Below the pieces are notes generated by a model that was not told where the DNA came from, made no database searches, and saw only the letters and a list, made by a program, of their open reading frames with translations. A DNA stretch of 64,000 nt, taken from the NCBI RefSeq assembly GCF_900188485.1, contig NZ_FZPH01000022.1, forward strand, positions 54,098 through 118,097. Reading direction: 5' to 3'. Source of the stretch: Asanoa hainanensis. GTDB lineage: Bacteria; Actinomycetota; Actinomycetes; Mycobacteriales; Micromonosporaceae. The position numbers and the translations under genes are program-made. Numbering within the stretch: position 1 is the stretch's first letter; every line of letters begins with the position of its first letter. Below are positions 39,839 through 49,085 of this stretch, piece after piece.

Positions 39839-40690
39839 TCATGGGCGGCCGGCGACCCGGAGAGAGCGGTGCACGATGCGCAGCGCCGTGACGAAGTCCG
39901 GGTCGTCGGTCACCGCCTTGGCGGCCTCCTCCAACGCGGCGACGTAGACCTGCTGCTTGGCCGTGCCGAACTCGCCCGCCGGCCCGGAGACGCTGATCGC
40001 GGCCAGGCAGTCGCCGGCGACCCGCACCGGCACCGCGACGCACCGTAGGCCGACGCTGCGCTCGCTGTCGTCGAGCGCGAAGCCGCGCCGGGCCACCTTC
40101 TTCAGGTCCTTGCGCAGGTCGGCCAGCGTGGTCATGGTGCTGTCGGTGAACGCGGTGAACGGCTCGGCCGGCACCGCGGCGGCGACCTGGTCGTCCGGCA
40201 GGTTCGCGAGCAGCACCTTGCCCAGACCGGTGGCGTACGTGTGGTCCCGCGCGCCCAGCGCGCTCGTGAACCGCAGCGGCCGATCGGGCTCGGCGACACA
40301 GATGTGCAGCACCTGGTCGCCGTCGAGCACGCCGAGGTTGGCGGTCTGTCCCGTCTGCTCGGCGACCGGCTGCAGGTAGCGCTCGGCGACGACCGTCAGG
40401 TCCAGGTTGGACACGTACGCGGCGGCCAGCCGCTGCACCTTGTGGCCGAGCCGGTACGACGGTCGGTCGTCGACCCGGACGAGGTATTCCATCTCGGACA
40501 GCACCGCGAGCAGGCGTACCAGCGTGCTCTTGGGCAGTGCGGTCGCGTCGCTGAACTCGGTGAGCGTCAGCGGCTCGGGCGCCGCGGCCAGCATCTCCAG
40601 CAGGGCGAGACCGCGGGCGAGGGCGTTGGCGTGGTAGTTGGCCGACGCCGGCTTGGCGTCGTCGACGGAGATGCGGGGTACTCTCGGCAT
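39839..40690 (-). CDS. IclR-family transcriptional regulator
   Basis: A 283-residue regulator. The winged HTH is at about 20-85 (NALARGLALLEMLAAAPEPLTLTEFSDATALPKSTLVRLLAVLSEMEYL), and the effector domain is at about 95-270 (YLQPVAEQTGQTANLGVLDGDQVLHICVAEPDRP and the GFALDDSERSVGLRCVAVPV core). It is the last gene of the transporter operon, 11 bp after the OppF-like gene, and is convergent with RidA. Four 19-bp palindromes in the surrounding 16 kb are its probable sites. Confidence 0.93.
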   Translation of the reverse strand: MPRVPRISVDDAKPASANYHANALARGLALLEMLAAAPEPLTLTEFSDATALPKSTLVRLLAVLSEMEYLVRVDDRPSYRLGHKVQRLAAAYVSNLDLTVVAERYLQPVAEQTGQTANLGVLDGDQVLHICVAEPDRPLRFTSALGARDHTYATGLGKVLLANLPDDQVAAAVPAEPFTAFTDSTMTTLADLRKDLKKVARRGFALDDSERSVGLRCVAVPVRVAGDCLAAISVSGPAGEFGTAKQQVYVAALEEAAKAVTDDPDFVTALRIVHRSLRVAGRP

Positions 40691-40701
40691 TGTGGACTCT
40701 C

Positions 40702-41700
40702 CTACGCGCCGCCGACAGTGGCTGGAACCTCGGGGAAGTGACATGCGCTGGGGTGGCCGACGCCGATCCGGTCGATCAGCGGAGGCGCCTCCTGCGCGCA
40801 CACATCCTGAGCCTTCCAGCACCGCGTGCGGAACCGACAACCGGTCGGTGGGTTACTCGGACTGGGTACGTCTCCGGCCAGCGTGATCCGGTCCCGCTCG
40901 GCGCGGCCGACCGGATCGGGCACCGGGATCGCGGACAACAGCGCCTGCGTGTACGGGTGGGTCGGCGCGGTGAAGATGTCGGCGCGGGTGCCGACCTCCA
41001 CGATGGAGCCCAGGTACATCACCGCGACCCGGTGCGAGATGTGCCGCACGACCGACAGGTTGTGCGAGATGAACACGTACGCCAGCCCGAGCCGATCCTG
41101 CAGCCCCCGGAGCTGGTTGATCACCTGAGCCTGCACCGACACGTCGAGCGCGCTGACCGGCTCGTCAAGCACCAGCAGCCGCGGGTTGAGCGCGAGCGCG
41201 CGGGCCAGCCCGATCCGCTGGCGCTGCCCGCCGGAGAACTCGTGCGCGTACCGCCGGGAGTGCTCGGGCCGCAGCCCCACCAGCTCCAGCAGCTCGCGGA
41301 CGCGGTCGGCGCCGCCGTCGTCGGCGTACCGGCCCTGCACCCGCAACGGCTCGGCGACGATCTCCTGCACGGTCATCCGGGGCGACAGCGAGGCGTACGG
41401 GTCCTGGAACATGATCTGGATCGCCTGCCGCTTGGCTCGCAGCTCGCGCTGCGAGAGCGTGGCCAGGTCGGCACCCTCGAACAGGATCTTCCCGGCGGTC
41501 GGCTCCAGCAGGCGGACCAGCAGCCGGCCGGTGGTCGACTTGCCGCAGCCGGACTCGCCGACCAGGCTCAGCGTCTCGCCGGTCTCCAGCTCGAGGTCGA
41601 CGCCGTCGACGGCCCGGATCTCACCGACCTGCCGCCGCAGCACACCGCGCCGGATCGGAAAGTGCTTGTGCAGCCCCTCCACCTTCAGCAGGCTCGTCAT
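40702..41700 (-). CDS. Oligopeptide ABC transporter ATPase (OppF/DppF-like)
   Basis: A 332-residue ATPase with Walker [10 protein letters not shown], signature [14 protein letters not shown], Walker [13 protein letters not shown] and switch His in FISHNLSV. The C-terminal oligopeptide-type extension contains [15 protein letters not shown], a Cys motif seen in Opp/Dpp ATPases that can hold an Fe-S cluster. It forms a heterodimer with the adjacent OppD-like protein to power import through the DppB/DppC pore. Its ATG overlaps the OppD stop as ATGA. Confidence 0.95.
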   Translation of the reverse strand: MTSLLKVEGLHKHFPIRRGVLRRQVGEIRAVDGVDLELETGETLSLVGESGCGKSTTGRLLVRLLEPTAGKILFEGADLATLSQRELRAKRQAIQIMFQDPYASLSPRMTVQEIVAEPLRVQGRYADDGGADRVRELLELVGLRPEHSRRYAHEFSGGQRQRIGLARALALNPRLLVLDEPVSALDVSVQAQVINQLRGLQDRLGLAYVFISHNLSVVRHISHRVAVMYLGSIVEVGTRADIFTAPTHPYTQALLSAIPVPDPVGRAERDRITLAGDVPSPSNPPTGCRFRTRCWKAQDVCAQEAPPLIDRIGVGHPSACHFPEVPATVGGA

Positions 41701-42674
41701 GCCAGCTCCTCGTTGAAGTGACACGCGCTCGTCCGTCCGGCACCGATCGCCAGCAGCGGCGGCCGGTCGGTGCGGCACCTGTCGCGGGCCAGTGGGCAGC
41801 GGGGATGGAACGCGCAGCCGGCGGGCGGGTCGGCCATGTTCGGCGGGTTGCCGGGGATCGGGTCGAGCTGGTCGACGTCGACGTCCATCCGGGGCAGGCT
41901 GGCCAACAGCCCTTTCGTGTACGGGTGCCGCGGCGTCGCGAACAGCTCGGTGACACCGGCGGACTCGACCACGCGGCCGGCGTACATGACGACGACCCGG
42001 TCGGCGAGCTCGGCGACGATGCCCAGGTCGTGCGTGATCAGGATGGTCGCCGCACCGGTCTCGGCCTGCGCCTTCTTGAGCAGCGCCAACACCTGGGCCT
42101 GGATCGTCACGTCGAGCGCGGTGGTCGGCTCGTCGGCGATGATCAGATCGGGATCGTTGGCGATCGCCATGGCGATCATCGCCCGCTGGCGCATGCCACC
42201 GGAGAACTCGTGCGGGTACTGCTTGACCCGCTCACCCGGATCCGGCACCCCGACCAGGCGCAGCAGCTCGATCGCGCGCTGCCAGGCGGCCTTCTTGTCG
42301 GGCCGGACCTGGTGCAACACCACCGCCTCGGCGACCTGCGCACCGATGGTCATCACCGGGTTCAGCGCGGTCATCGGATCCTGGAAGATCATCCCGACCG
42401 GACCGCCACGAATCTTGCGCAGCTCAGCACCGGACAGCGTCCGCAGATCCGTACCCCGGAAAGCGATGGCGTCGGCACTGACCTCGGCGGCCTTCGGCAG
42501 CAGCCGCAGCACGGACATCGCGGTAACGGTCTTCCCGGACCCGGACTCGCCGACGATCGCGACGATCTCCCCGGCCTCGACGGCCAGGCTCACGTCGGTG
42601 ACGGCGTGCACCACCCCGTCGTCGGTGTGGAAGTCGACGCCCAGCCCGTCGATGCGCAACAACGACTCGGTCAT
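41697..42674 (-). CDS. Oligopeptide ABC transporter ATPase (OppD/DppD-like)
   Basis: A 325-residue ATPase with Walker [10 protein letters not shown], signature [14 protein letters not shown], Walker [13 protein letters not shown], and the C-terminal [15 protein letters not shown]ys motif of this subfamily. It partners the OppF-like protein. The start ATG at 42672-42674 overlaps the DppC stop; another 4-bp overlap joins it to OppF. The whole transporter is therefore translated as a chain. Confidence 0.95.
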   Translation of the reverse strand: MTESLLRIDGLGVDFHTDDGVVHAVTDVSLAVEAGEIVAIVGESGSGKTVTAMSVLRLLPKAAEVSADAIAFRGTDLRTLSGAELRKIRGGPVGMIFQDPMTALNPVMTIGAQVAEAVVLHQVRPDKKAAWQRAIELLRLVGVPDPGERVKQYPHEFSGGMRQRAMIAMAIANDPDLIIADEPTTALDVTIQAQVLALLKKAQAETGAATILITHDLGIVAELADRVVVMYAGRVVESAGVTELFATPRHPYTKGLLASLPRMDVDVDQLDPIPGNPPNMADPPAGCAFHPRCPLARDRCRTDRPPLLAIGAGRTSACHFNEELA

Positions 42675-43534
42675 GACGACGACCTCGGGTCGACCGCGTC
42701 GCGGAGGCCGTCTCCGATGAAGTTGACCGCCAAGACGGTCAGGGCGACCGCGATGCCCGGCGACAACCACAGCCAGGGCTCCGAGCGGATCACCGTGAGG
42801 CTTTGGGCGTCCGTGAGCATGTTGCCCCAGCTCGCCGCCGGGGGTTGCACTCCGAGACCGAGGAAGGACAGCGTGGCCTCCAAGGCGATGGCCTGCGCCA
42901 CCGCCAGCGTGGCGACCACGCTGACCGGGGGCAGGGCGGCCGGGATGATGTGTTTGCGCATCAGCCACAGTGGACCGGCGCCGGTCGCTCGGGAGGCCAG
43001 CACGAACTCCTGCTCGCGCAACGAGAGCGTGACGCCGCGGACGATCCGGCCGCAGACCGGCCACTGGAACAGGCCGATCGCGATCACCATGGTCAGCACG
43101 CTGGGGCCCAGGATGCCGGCCACCACCACGATGACCACCAGCGACGGGAACGACATGAAGACGTCGGCCAGGCGCATCACCAGGCCGTCCACCCAGCCGC
43201 CGAGCAGGCCCGCGATGCTGCCGAGGATGGTGCCGAGCACGACCGCGATGGCGGCCGACGCGATGCCGACGCCGAGCGAGATCCGGCCCGCGAACAGCAG
43301 CCGGGACAACACGTCGCGGCCGGTCGAGTCGGTGCCCAGCAGGTGCCCGCCGGACGGGCCGGAGCGGGCGTTGAGCAGGTCGATCGCGTTGGGGTCGTGC
43401 CCGGACAGCAGGCGCGCGAAGATCGCGGCGAGCACGACCAGAGCGATGAACACCACGCTGACCACGGCCGCCGGGTGCTTGCGGAAGCGGCGCAGTGCGG
43501 CACCCGCGGGCGTTCGAACAGCGGTCACCGTCAT
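42671..43534 (-). CDS. Peptide-type ABC transporter permease (DppC-like)
   Basis: A 287-residue inner-membrane permease with six or so helices. It has an N-terminal helix preceded by [26 protein letters not shown], the [27 protein letters not shown] segment, and the EAA loop [26 protein letters not shown] that contacts the ATPases. It pairs with the DppB-like protein to form the import pore. The ATG overlaps the DppB stop. Confidence 0.95.
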   Translation of the reverse strand: MTVTAVRTPAGAALRRFRKHPAAVVSVVFIALVVLAAIFARLLSGHDPNAIDLLNARSGPSGGHLLGTDSTGRDVLSRLLFAGRISLGVGIASAAIAVVLGTILGSIAGLLGGWVDGLVMRLADVFMSFPSLVVIVVVAGILGPSVLTMVIAIGLFQWPVCGRIVRGVTLSLREQEFVLASRATGAGPLWLMRKHIIPAALPPVSVVATLAVAQAIALEATLSFLGLGVQPPAASWGNMLTDAQSLTVIRSEPWLWLSPGIAVALTVLAVNFIGDGLRDAVDPRSSS

Positions 43535-44490
43535 CGCAGCCTCACTCTCGGGTCGACGACCGTGTAGAGCACGTCGGCCAGCAGGTTGGACAGCAGCACC
43601 AGGATCGCGATCAGCAGGGCGAAGCCGACGATCACCGAGTAGTCGTGCTGGTTGACCGAGCTCACCGCGAGCTGTCCCATCCCCGGCCAGGCGAAGACCT
43701 GTTCGATGACCACCGCGCCGGCGAGGAGTTGCGGCAGGTTGGAGGCGATCACGGTGAGCACCGGGATCAGCGAGTTGCGGAACGCGTGCCGCAGCACGAC
43801 CCGGCGCGGCGGGGCGCCCTTGGCGTTGGCGGTGCGCACGTAGTCCGCGCCCAACTCGGTGATCATGCTGCTGCGCACGTACCGCATGAAGGGTCCGGAG
43901 TTTCCGAAGCCGAGGATCAGCGCCGGTAGGACCAGGTGGTGCAGGGTGTTCAGCAGGCTCGGGTTGGTCGGGTCGGAGATGCCCGACGACGGGAACCACT
44001 GGAACTTGAGCGTGAACACGTAGATCACGATCAGGGCCACGAAGAACACGGGCACCGAGACCGAGCCGAGGCTGACGACGGTGGCGCCGTAGTCGAGCCA
44101 CGAGTTGCGGCGGCGGGCGGCCAGGATGCCCAGCGGGAACGCGATCAGCAGGGAGACGAGCAGGCCGACGCCCATCAGCTCGACGGTCGGGCCGACCCGC
44201 TCGCCCAGCACCTCGGTCACCGGGCGCCCGTTGAGCAACGAATAGCCGAGGTCGCCGTGCAAGGCGTTGGTCAGCCAGTGCCAGTACTGCGTGACCAGCG
44301 ACCCGTCCAGGCCCAGCTCGGCCCGCTTCTGCGCGATGAACTCGGCACTGCCGGAGTTGAGCTGGTCGGCCGGGATCTGCATGGCGATCGGGTCGCCCGG
44401 TGTCTTGTGCACCAGCGCGAAGATCGCGATGGTGATCAGGAAGAAGACCAGCACGTTGATCGACAGTCGCCGGACCAAGAATGCGCCCAT
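43531..44490 (-). CDS. Peptide-type ABC transporter permease (DppB-like)
   Basis: A 319-residue inner-membrane permease with an N-terminal helix (LSINVLVFFLITIAIFALVHKTPGDP), five further helices and the EAA loop GADYVRTANAKGAPPRRVVLRHAFRN. It forms the pore with the DppC-like protein. The ATG at 44488-44490 has AAAGGAG 5 bp upstream; a GTG two codons earlier is too close to that site. A 74-bp gap with hairpin potential separates it from the binding-protein gene. Confidence 0.94.
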   Translation of the reverse strand: MGAFLVRRLSINVLVFFLITIAIFALVHKTPGDPIAMQIPADQLNSGSAEFIAQKRAELGLDGSLVTQYWHWLTNALHGDLGYSLLNGRPVTEVLGERVGPTVELMGVGLLVSLLIAFPLGILAARRRNSWLDYGATVVSLGSVSVPVFFVALIVIYVFTLKFQWFPSSGISDPTNPSLLNTLHHLVLPALILGFGNSGPFMRYVRSSMITELGADYVRTANAKGAPPRRVVLRHAFRNSLIPVLTVIASNLPQLLAGAVVIEQVFAWPGMGQLAVSSVNQHDYSVIVGFALLIAILVLLSNLLADVLYTVVDPRVRLR

Positions 44491-44537
44491 ACTCACTCCT
44501 TTCGGTGGTGCGGACCGCGGCCGGGCCGGTCGCCGTT

Positions 44538-44565
44538 GACCAGCCCGACCGCGGTTGCCCTGGTC
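44538..44565 (-). other. Stem-loop after the binding-protein gene
   Basis: GACCAG (44538-44543) is complementary to CTGGTC (44560-44565), overlapping the stop codon of the binding-protein gene. Further GC-rich pairing lies next to it. Such hairpins often protect the upstream, highly expressed binding-protein mRNA from decay. The six-pair stem is modest. Confidence 0.35.
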
Positions 44566-46174
44566 AGCCCGTGATGCTCCAGCTCGCCGGGTCCCAGAAG
44601 AGGGCGTCCTGCGAGCCCGAGGCCTGGAAGCCCTGCACCTTCTTGTTGACGGCCCAGAGACCGTACGGGGAGTACAGCCACATCAGGTCGGCCTGCTCGT
44701 TCTCCAACTTCGCGGCCTGGTCGTAGAGCGCCTTGCGGCCAGCCTCGTCCGCCGTGGAGTTGGCCTGCGCCATCAGCTCGTCCAGCTGCGGGTTACAGAA
44801 GTAGTTGATATTGCCACCCGCCGGGTACGCGTTGGCGCACGCGGTGATGCCGTTGATCGTCGACGAGTCCACCGCGTAGTTGCCGCCGCCGTAGAGCACC
44901 ATGTCGTACGTCTTCTCGGCGTAGGTCTTGGGAATCTCGGCGGCCTGGATGTTGACCAGCTTCACCTTGACGCCGATCGCCGCGAGCTGGCTCTGCACGA
45001 TCGTCGAGGTGGCGTCGCGGTCCCGCTGGCCGTGCACCCACTGGAGCTCGATCTCACGGTTGTTGTCCCAGCCCGCCTCGGCCAGCAGCTGCTTGGCCTT
45101 GTTGACGTCCTGGGCGTACTCGTTGAGACCGCTGGGCTCGTTGGCCTTGGCGAAGTTCGAGAGCCGGACCTCGGCCTTACCCGCGAGTACGGTCTGCACG
45201 ATCTGCTTGCGGTCGAGCGCGTACAGGAACGCCTGGCGTACCTTGGCGTCCTTGAAGTAGGGCTTGGCCTGGTTGACCGCGATCCGGACGAACCCGGCGC
45301 CCGGCTTCTCCTGCGTGGTGACGGTGCCGAAGCCGCTGACCGTCTCGATGTCGGTCGGCGAGTACGAGGCGATGTCGATGCCGCCGTTGCCGAGCTGCGC
45401 GGTGGCGTTGTCCGACGTCATCGGCTTGAGGTAGACGTCCTTGATCTTCGCCGGCGAGCGGTAGTTCGGGTTCGCGGTGACGTGCACGTACTGGTTGGTC
45501 TTGTACTCGACGAACGTGTACGGGCCCATGCCCACCGTCGGCTTGCGGAAGAACTCGTCCTTCGCGACGGTCTCCGGGCTGTCCTTGCCCAGGATGTGCT
45601 CGGGCAGGATCCAGACGCTGCCGATCAGCGCGAGCAAACCGAAGTTCGGCTTGGCGGCCTTGATGACGAACGTGTTGTCGTCGGGCGCGGTGAAGCCCGA
45701 GATGCTCGTCGCCTTGCCTCCGACGAAGTCGGTGACACCCGCGACGCCGCTGTAGTTGCCGGCCGTGGTGCTGGTGGTCTTCGGGTTCGCCATCAGGTTG
45801 TAGGTGAACAGCACGTCCTTGGACGTGAACGGCGTGCCGTCACTCCACTTGAGACCCTGCCGGAGCTTGAAGGTGAACGTCGTGGCGTCCGCCGACACGT
45901 CGTAGCTCTCGGCGAGCCGGGGCTGCAGCTTGTAGCTGGGGTCGACGCCGAGCAGGCCTTCGTAGATGAACGACATGACCTGGCCGTCGGGACCACTGAC
46001 CGGAGCCATGGGGCTGAACACCCCGGCCGGCTCCTGGTAGAGGTAGATGTTGAGAGCCTTGTTCGCGGACGATCCGCTGCCTGCGGGGGTGGTCGACGGC
46101 CCCGTGCATCCGGCGACCGCGAGAGTGGCGACGGTCAAACCGACGACCGCCGTCCGTATCCGGTTTCTGAACAT
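44564..46174 (-). CDS. Solute-binding lipoprotein of a peptide-type ABC importer (SBP family 5)
   Basis: A 536-residue binding protein. The signal peptide ends in lipobox LAVAGC with Cys23 as the lipidated residue, followed by a Ser/Gly/Thr linker. SBP_bac_5 motifs include GLLGVDPSYKLQPRLAESYDVSADATTFTFKLRQGLKWSDGTPFTSKDVLFTY. It captures the substrate outside the membrane and delivers it to the DppBC-like permeases. Family members bind oligopeptides, opines, nickel or oligosaccharides, so the ligand is open. It follows the FAA hydrolase gene by 26 bp. Confidence 0.94.
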   Translation of the reverse strand: MFRNRIRTAVVGLTVATLAVAGCTGPSTTPAGSGSSANKALNIYLYQEPAGVFSPMAPVSGPDGQVMSFIYEGLLGVDPSYKLQPRLAESYDVSADATTFTFKLRQGLKWSDGTPFTSKDVLFTYNLMANPKTTSTTAGNYSGVAGVTDFVGGKATSISGFTAPDDNTFVIKAAKPNFGLLALIGSVWILPEHILGKDSPETVAKDEFFRKPTVGMGPYTFVEYKTNQYVHVTANPNYRSPAKIKDVYLKPMTSDNATAQLGNGGIDIASYSPTDIETVSGFGTVTTQEKPGAGFVRIAVNQAKPYFKDAKVRQAFLYALDRKQIVQTVLAGKAEVRLSNFAKANEPSGLNEYAQDVNKAKQLLAEAGWDNNREIELQWVHGQRDRDATSTIVQSQLAAIGVKVKLVNIQAAEIPKTYAEKTYDMVLYGGGNYAVDSSTINGITACANAYPAGGNINYFCNPQLDELMAQANSTADEAGRKALYDQAAKLENEQADLMWLYSPYGLWAVNKKVQGFQASGSQDALFWDPASWSITG

Positions 46175-46194
46175 GTTGGACCTCTCAGTGGGGG

Positions 46195-46211
46195 CGGTTG
46201 CTAAGCAACCG
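46195..46211 (-). other. Stem-loop at the FAA-hydrolase stop codon
   Basis: CGGTTGC (46195-46201) and GCAACCG (46205-46211) form a perfect 7-bp stem with a 3-base loop. The stop codon of the FAA-family gene lies in the loop. It sits just before the binding-protein start and might influence transcript stability between the two genes. Confidence 0.4.
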
Positions 46212-47043
46212 TGTTGCGGAGTTGGCCCAGCTGGCCGACGACGACGGTCATCACGTCGCCGGCCTTCAGGAATTCGCCCGTCGCGGCACCCACGCCGGAC
46301 GGCGTACCGGTGAGGATCACGTCACCGGGCTCGAGGGTCATCAGTCGTGACGCGTGCGCGACCAGCTCCGCCACGCTGAAGATCATGTCCTTTGTAGAAC
46401 CTGACTGCTTGGTCACCCCGTTGACGTCGAGGTGGATATCGAGGTCCTGCGGGTCCGGCACTTCGTCTGCGGTGACCAGCCAGGGCCCGAGCGGCGCGAA
46501 GCCGTCGAGCCATTTGCCGGCCAGCCAGTCGAAGAACCAGACCATCTTGTCGTCGGTGTCGCGCGGGAAGCCGTAGTCGACCGAGCGGGCCGAGACGTCG
46601 TTGGAGGTCAGGTAGCCGGCCACGGCGTCGAGCGCGTCCTCGACAGCGACGTCGCGGACCCGGCGGCCGATCACCACCCCGAGCTCGGCCTCCCAGTCGA
46701 CCTCCGAGCTGACCGCCGGCAGCGGGATCGTCGCGTCGGGGCCGACGATCGAGGTCGACGGCTTGAGGAACAGCCGAGGGCTGAGCCGCGCCTTGTCCAG
46801 CGGCTCGGCGCCGGACTCCGTGACGTGGTCCTGGTAGTTCGCGGCGGCCGCGAGCAGCTTGCCGGGGCGGGGCAACGGTGCCAGCAGCTCGACGTCGGCC
46901 AGGGCGACCTCGAGCCGAGCCTCGGTGGGCCCGCCGTCGAGATGGACCCCGAGGTCGCCGTCGCCGAACTCGACCACCCGGTCGTCGTCGGTCAGCCGGC
47001 CGTGGCGCACCTCGCCGGCGCGGCGGTAGGTGACGAGTCGCAT
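46201..47043 (-). CDS. Fumarylacetoacetate hydrolase-family protein
   Basis: A 280-residue FAH-domain enzyme. Metal-binding residues are seen in SSEVDWEAELGVVIG (Glu, Glu) and the later Asp of LTSNDVSARSV. The substrate segment includes FLKPSTSIVGPDATIPLP, and the C-terminal motif LEPGDVILTGTPSGVG is intact. Members cleave or hydrate acylpyruvates or oxaloacetate-like acids with Mg2+. In this cluster it may act on a keto-acid product of the oxidoreductases. It is 6 bp downstream of the second Gfo/Idh gene. Confidence 0.93.
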   Translation of the reverse strand: MRLVTYRRAGEVRHGRLTDDDRVVEFGDGDLGVHLDGGPTEARLEVALADVELLAPLPRPGKLLAAAANYQDHVTESGAEPLDKARLSPRLFLKPSTSIVGPDATIPLPAVSSEVDWEAELGVVIGRRVRDVAVEDALDAVAGYLTSNDVSARSVDYGFPRDTDDKMVWFFDWLAGKWLDGFAPLGPWLVTADEVPDPQDLDIHLDVNGVTKQSGSTKDMIFSVAELVAHASRLMTLEPGDVILTGTPSGVGAATGEFLKAGDVMTVVVGQLGQLRNTVA

Positions 47044-47049
47044 CGTTGC

Positions 47050-47931
47050 TCACTCCCCTGTCTCGACCGGTTGCCCGGTCTCCATGGACCGCTGCGCGGC
47101 TTCGATCACGCGCTGCGCCCGCACCGCGTCGTGGGGGCCGATCGCCGCCCGACCAGCGCCGGAGGCGATGCCCGCCGCCAGCACGTCGAGCAGCGCGTCG
47201 ACCGTGCCCGGACCGGTCCACACCAGACCGTTGGATTCCGTCGTGCGCACCTGCAGGGCCGGCTTGCGGGCGTCGACCGCGAGCACCCCGTGCGAGCCGC
47301 TGATCCGGTAGCGGTGCACCGCGAGACCGCCCGGCGGCAGGTCCCGCAACGCCGGCACCCGGCCGCAGACGATCGTGCTGGTCACCCCGTGGTCGTGGTC
47401 GAGCAGCAGCGTGACCAGGTCCGGCGAGCCGGTCGCGTGGACCCGGCGCACCTCCAGGCCGAGCAGCGCGCGCACCACGTCGACGGGATAGAGGCCGAAG
47501 TTGACGAGCTCGCCGGTGGGCGCGGGGTCGCCGCCGGCCACGACGAAGTCGCACTGGACGTTCCACGGCAGGCCGACCCGGCCGGCCCGCACCGCGGCGG
47601 TCGCCGACCGGAGAGCGGCATTGAACCGCTGGTGGTGCGCCGGCACGACCACCACCCCGTGCTCGGCCGCGAGCCGCTCGATCTCGACCGCCTCCGCCAG
47701 CGTGGCGGCGAGGGGCTTGTCGGCGAGGACGTGCTTGCCGGCCCGCACAGCGTCGGCGATCGCGGCGCCTCGCTCGGCCAGCGGCACCGCGATGCTCAGC
47801 ACCTGCGCGGCCGCCGGGTCGTCCACCAGCGAGAACAAGGGATGCCGCTCGAACGCGGGCCCGTACATGGAGCTCTGGTGGTCCTGGGTGCCGATGCCCC
47901 CGTTGCCGACCAGCGCGACGGTGATCGTCAT
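47050..47931 (-). CDS. Gfo/Idh/MocA-family oxidoreductase (2)
   Basis: A 293-residue NAD(P)-dependent oxidoreductase of the Gfo/Idh/MocA family. The Rossmann start VALVGNGGIGTQDHQ is unusual because the usual GxGxxG is shifted to GNGGIG. The EKP-type catalytic Lys is in LADKPLAATLAEA (DKP instead of EKP), and the distal His is in PAHHQRFN. It would oxidise a cyclic alcohol or sugar. The ATG overlaps the stop of the upstream paralogue. The shortened N-terminal region between the Rossmann strands suggests divergence in cofactor binding. Confidence 0.88.
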   Translation of the reverse strand: MTITVALVGNGGIGTQDHQSSMYGPAFERHPLFSLVDDPAAAQVLSIAVPLAERGAAIADAVRAGKHVLADKPLAATLAEAVEIERLAAEHGVVVVPAHHQRFNAALRSATAAVRAGRVGLPWNVQCDFVVAGGDPAPTGELVNFGLYPVDVVRALLGLEVRRVHATGSPDLVTLLLDHDHGVTSTIVCGRVPALRDLPPGGLAVHRYRISGSHGVLAVDARKPALQVRTTESNGLVWTGPGTVDALLDVLAAGIASGAGRAAIGPHDAVRAQRVIEAAQRSMETGQPVETGE

Positions 47932-48920
47932 GCGGTCACCGCCACGGGCCTGCCGGTCGCGATGGACTCCTCGACGGCGACGCCGAGCACGACGGCCCGC
48001 ACCGCGTCGGCCACCGGCATCTGTGGTGGCGCGCCGCCGATCGCGTCGAGCCAGGCACCTAGCTGTTTGGCGAAGCCGTTGCCACCGGCGGCCGGCAGCG
48101 TCGCCGTGCCGGCCTCGCCGAAGACGAGCGAGGACTCGCCGTCCCAGCCCTGCTCGACGATCCCCTCGGTGCCGGCGACCAGCAGCTCGCGCTGCGCCAG
48201 CGAGCCCGGGCGGTGTGCGCGGCTCATCTCGCAGACCGCGGTAGCCCCGTCGGCGTAGGTCACCACCATCTCCAGGTAGTCGTAGATGCGCAGCTCCGCC
48301 GCGGTCTGCTTGCGGCCGCGGGCGTAGATCGCGGTCGGTTCCTGGCCGAGCCACCAGGTGGCCAGGTCCAGCAGGTGTACGCCGTTGTGCAGCGCGTGCC
48401 CGCCGGAGCGGTCGGGGTCACCGACCCAGGCGCTCCAGTCGGGCCAGATCCAGCCACCGAGGATGGCCAGCCGGACCAGCTTCGGACGCCCGATCGCACC
48501 CGAGTCGATGGTCTGCTTGACCGCGACGCCGTAGTCGTAGAAGCGGTGGGTGTGCGCCGCGACCAGCACGGTGCCGGCCGCTTCGAACGCCCTGGCCAGC
48601 CGCTGCGCGTCGGCCACCGTGGTGGCCAGCGGCTTCTCCACCAGCAGGTGCTTGCCGGCCGCGGCGACCGCGAGCCCGATCGGCGCGTGCGTGTCGTTGG
48701 GCGTGCAGAGAATGACGGCGTCGACGCCGGGCCACGACAGCGCGGTGTCGAGGTCGAGGGCGTGCCGGATGCCGCCCTGCTTGCGGGCGAACGCCGCGGC
48801 GCGGCCCGGTGCGGCGTCGACGATCCCGATGAGCTCGGCCCGCGGGTCGGCGTCGATCGCACCGCTGTGCGCGTCGGCGATGAAGCCGGCGCCCACCAGC
48901 ACGATTCCGATCCGATCCAT
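47928..48920 (-). CDS. Gfo/Idh/MocA-family oxidoreductase (1)
   Basis: A 330-residue NAD(P)-dependent dehydrogenase. The Rossmann motif is VLVGAGFIADAHSGAI, the catalytic EKP is in LLVEKPLATTVADA, and GGHALHNGVHLLDLATWWLG carries the catalytic His/Asp pattern of inositol and glucoside dehydrogenases. It is the first gene of the long minus-strand operon. Its promoter (TTGACA, 17-bp spacer, CAGGAT) and operator site 3 lie just upstream. The ATG at 48918-48920 was chosen because the open frame above it covers the operator. Confidence 0.93.
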   Translation of the reverse strand: MDRIGIVLVGAGFIADAHSGAIDADPRAELIGIVDAAPGRAAAFARKQGGIRHALDLDTALSWPGVDAVILCTPNDTHAPIGLAVAAAGKHLLVEKPLATTVADAQRLARAFEAAGTVLVAAHTHRFYDYGVAVKQTIDSGAIGRPKLVRLAILGGWIWPDWSAWVGDPDRSGGHALHNGVHLLDLATWWLGQEPTAIYARGRKQTAAELRIYDYLEMVVTYADGATAVCEMSRAHRPGSLAQRELLVAGTEGIVEQGWDGESSLVFGEAGTATLPAAGGNGFAKQLGAWLDAIGGAPPQMPVADAVRAVVLGVAVEESIATGRPVAVTA

Positions 48921-48938
48921 CGACGTGACCTCCCCAGG

Positions 48939-48957
48939 CACGGAACGATGTTTCATG
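48939..48957. promoter_or_regulatory. IclR-type operator, site 3
   Basis: CACGGAACGATGTTTCATG matches CATGGAAC-N3-GTTCCATG with two mismatches. It lies between the predicted transcription start and the start codon of the first Gfo/Idh gene, a repressing position. Confidence 0.65.
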
Positions 48958-48964
48958 TTCGGTC

Positions 48965-48993
48965 ATCCTGTGGTGGGCACGGGGCCGTGTCAA
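48965..48993 (-). promoter_or_regulatory. Sigma-70-like promoter of the catabolic/transport operon
   Basis: On the minus strand, TTGACA (48988-48993) is followed after 17 bp by CAGGAT (48965-48970). Transcription would start near 48958, directly at the edge of operator site 3 (48939-48957), which fits repression by an IclR-type protein. Confidence 0.6.
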
Positions 48994-49009
48994 GGTCGCT
49001 CGCGTAAAA

Positions 49010-49028
49010 CATGGAACGCCTTGCCATG
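49010..49028. promoter_or_regulatory. IclR-type operator, site 4
   Basis: CATGGAACGCCTTGCCATG has exact CATGG/CCATG ends and fits the shared 19-bp consensus with two mismatches. It lies 57 bp before the start codon of the class III aminotransferase gene and overlaps a possible -35 element TTGCCA (49021-49026). Confidence 0.65.
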
Positions 49029-49085
49029 TTGATGACGGTTGTTCTAGCGTCGGCTCCGCCAGCCCAACTGGATACGAGGTCGCAC

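Noticed and set aside
40720..40740. A fifth IclR-type site near the IclR start
   Set aside because: Only a single half-site (TGGAAC) is present, with no matching second arm.
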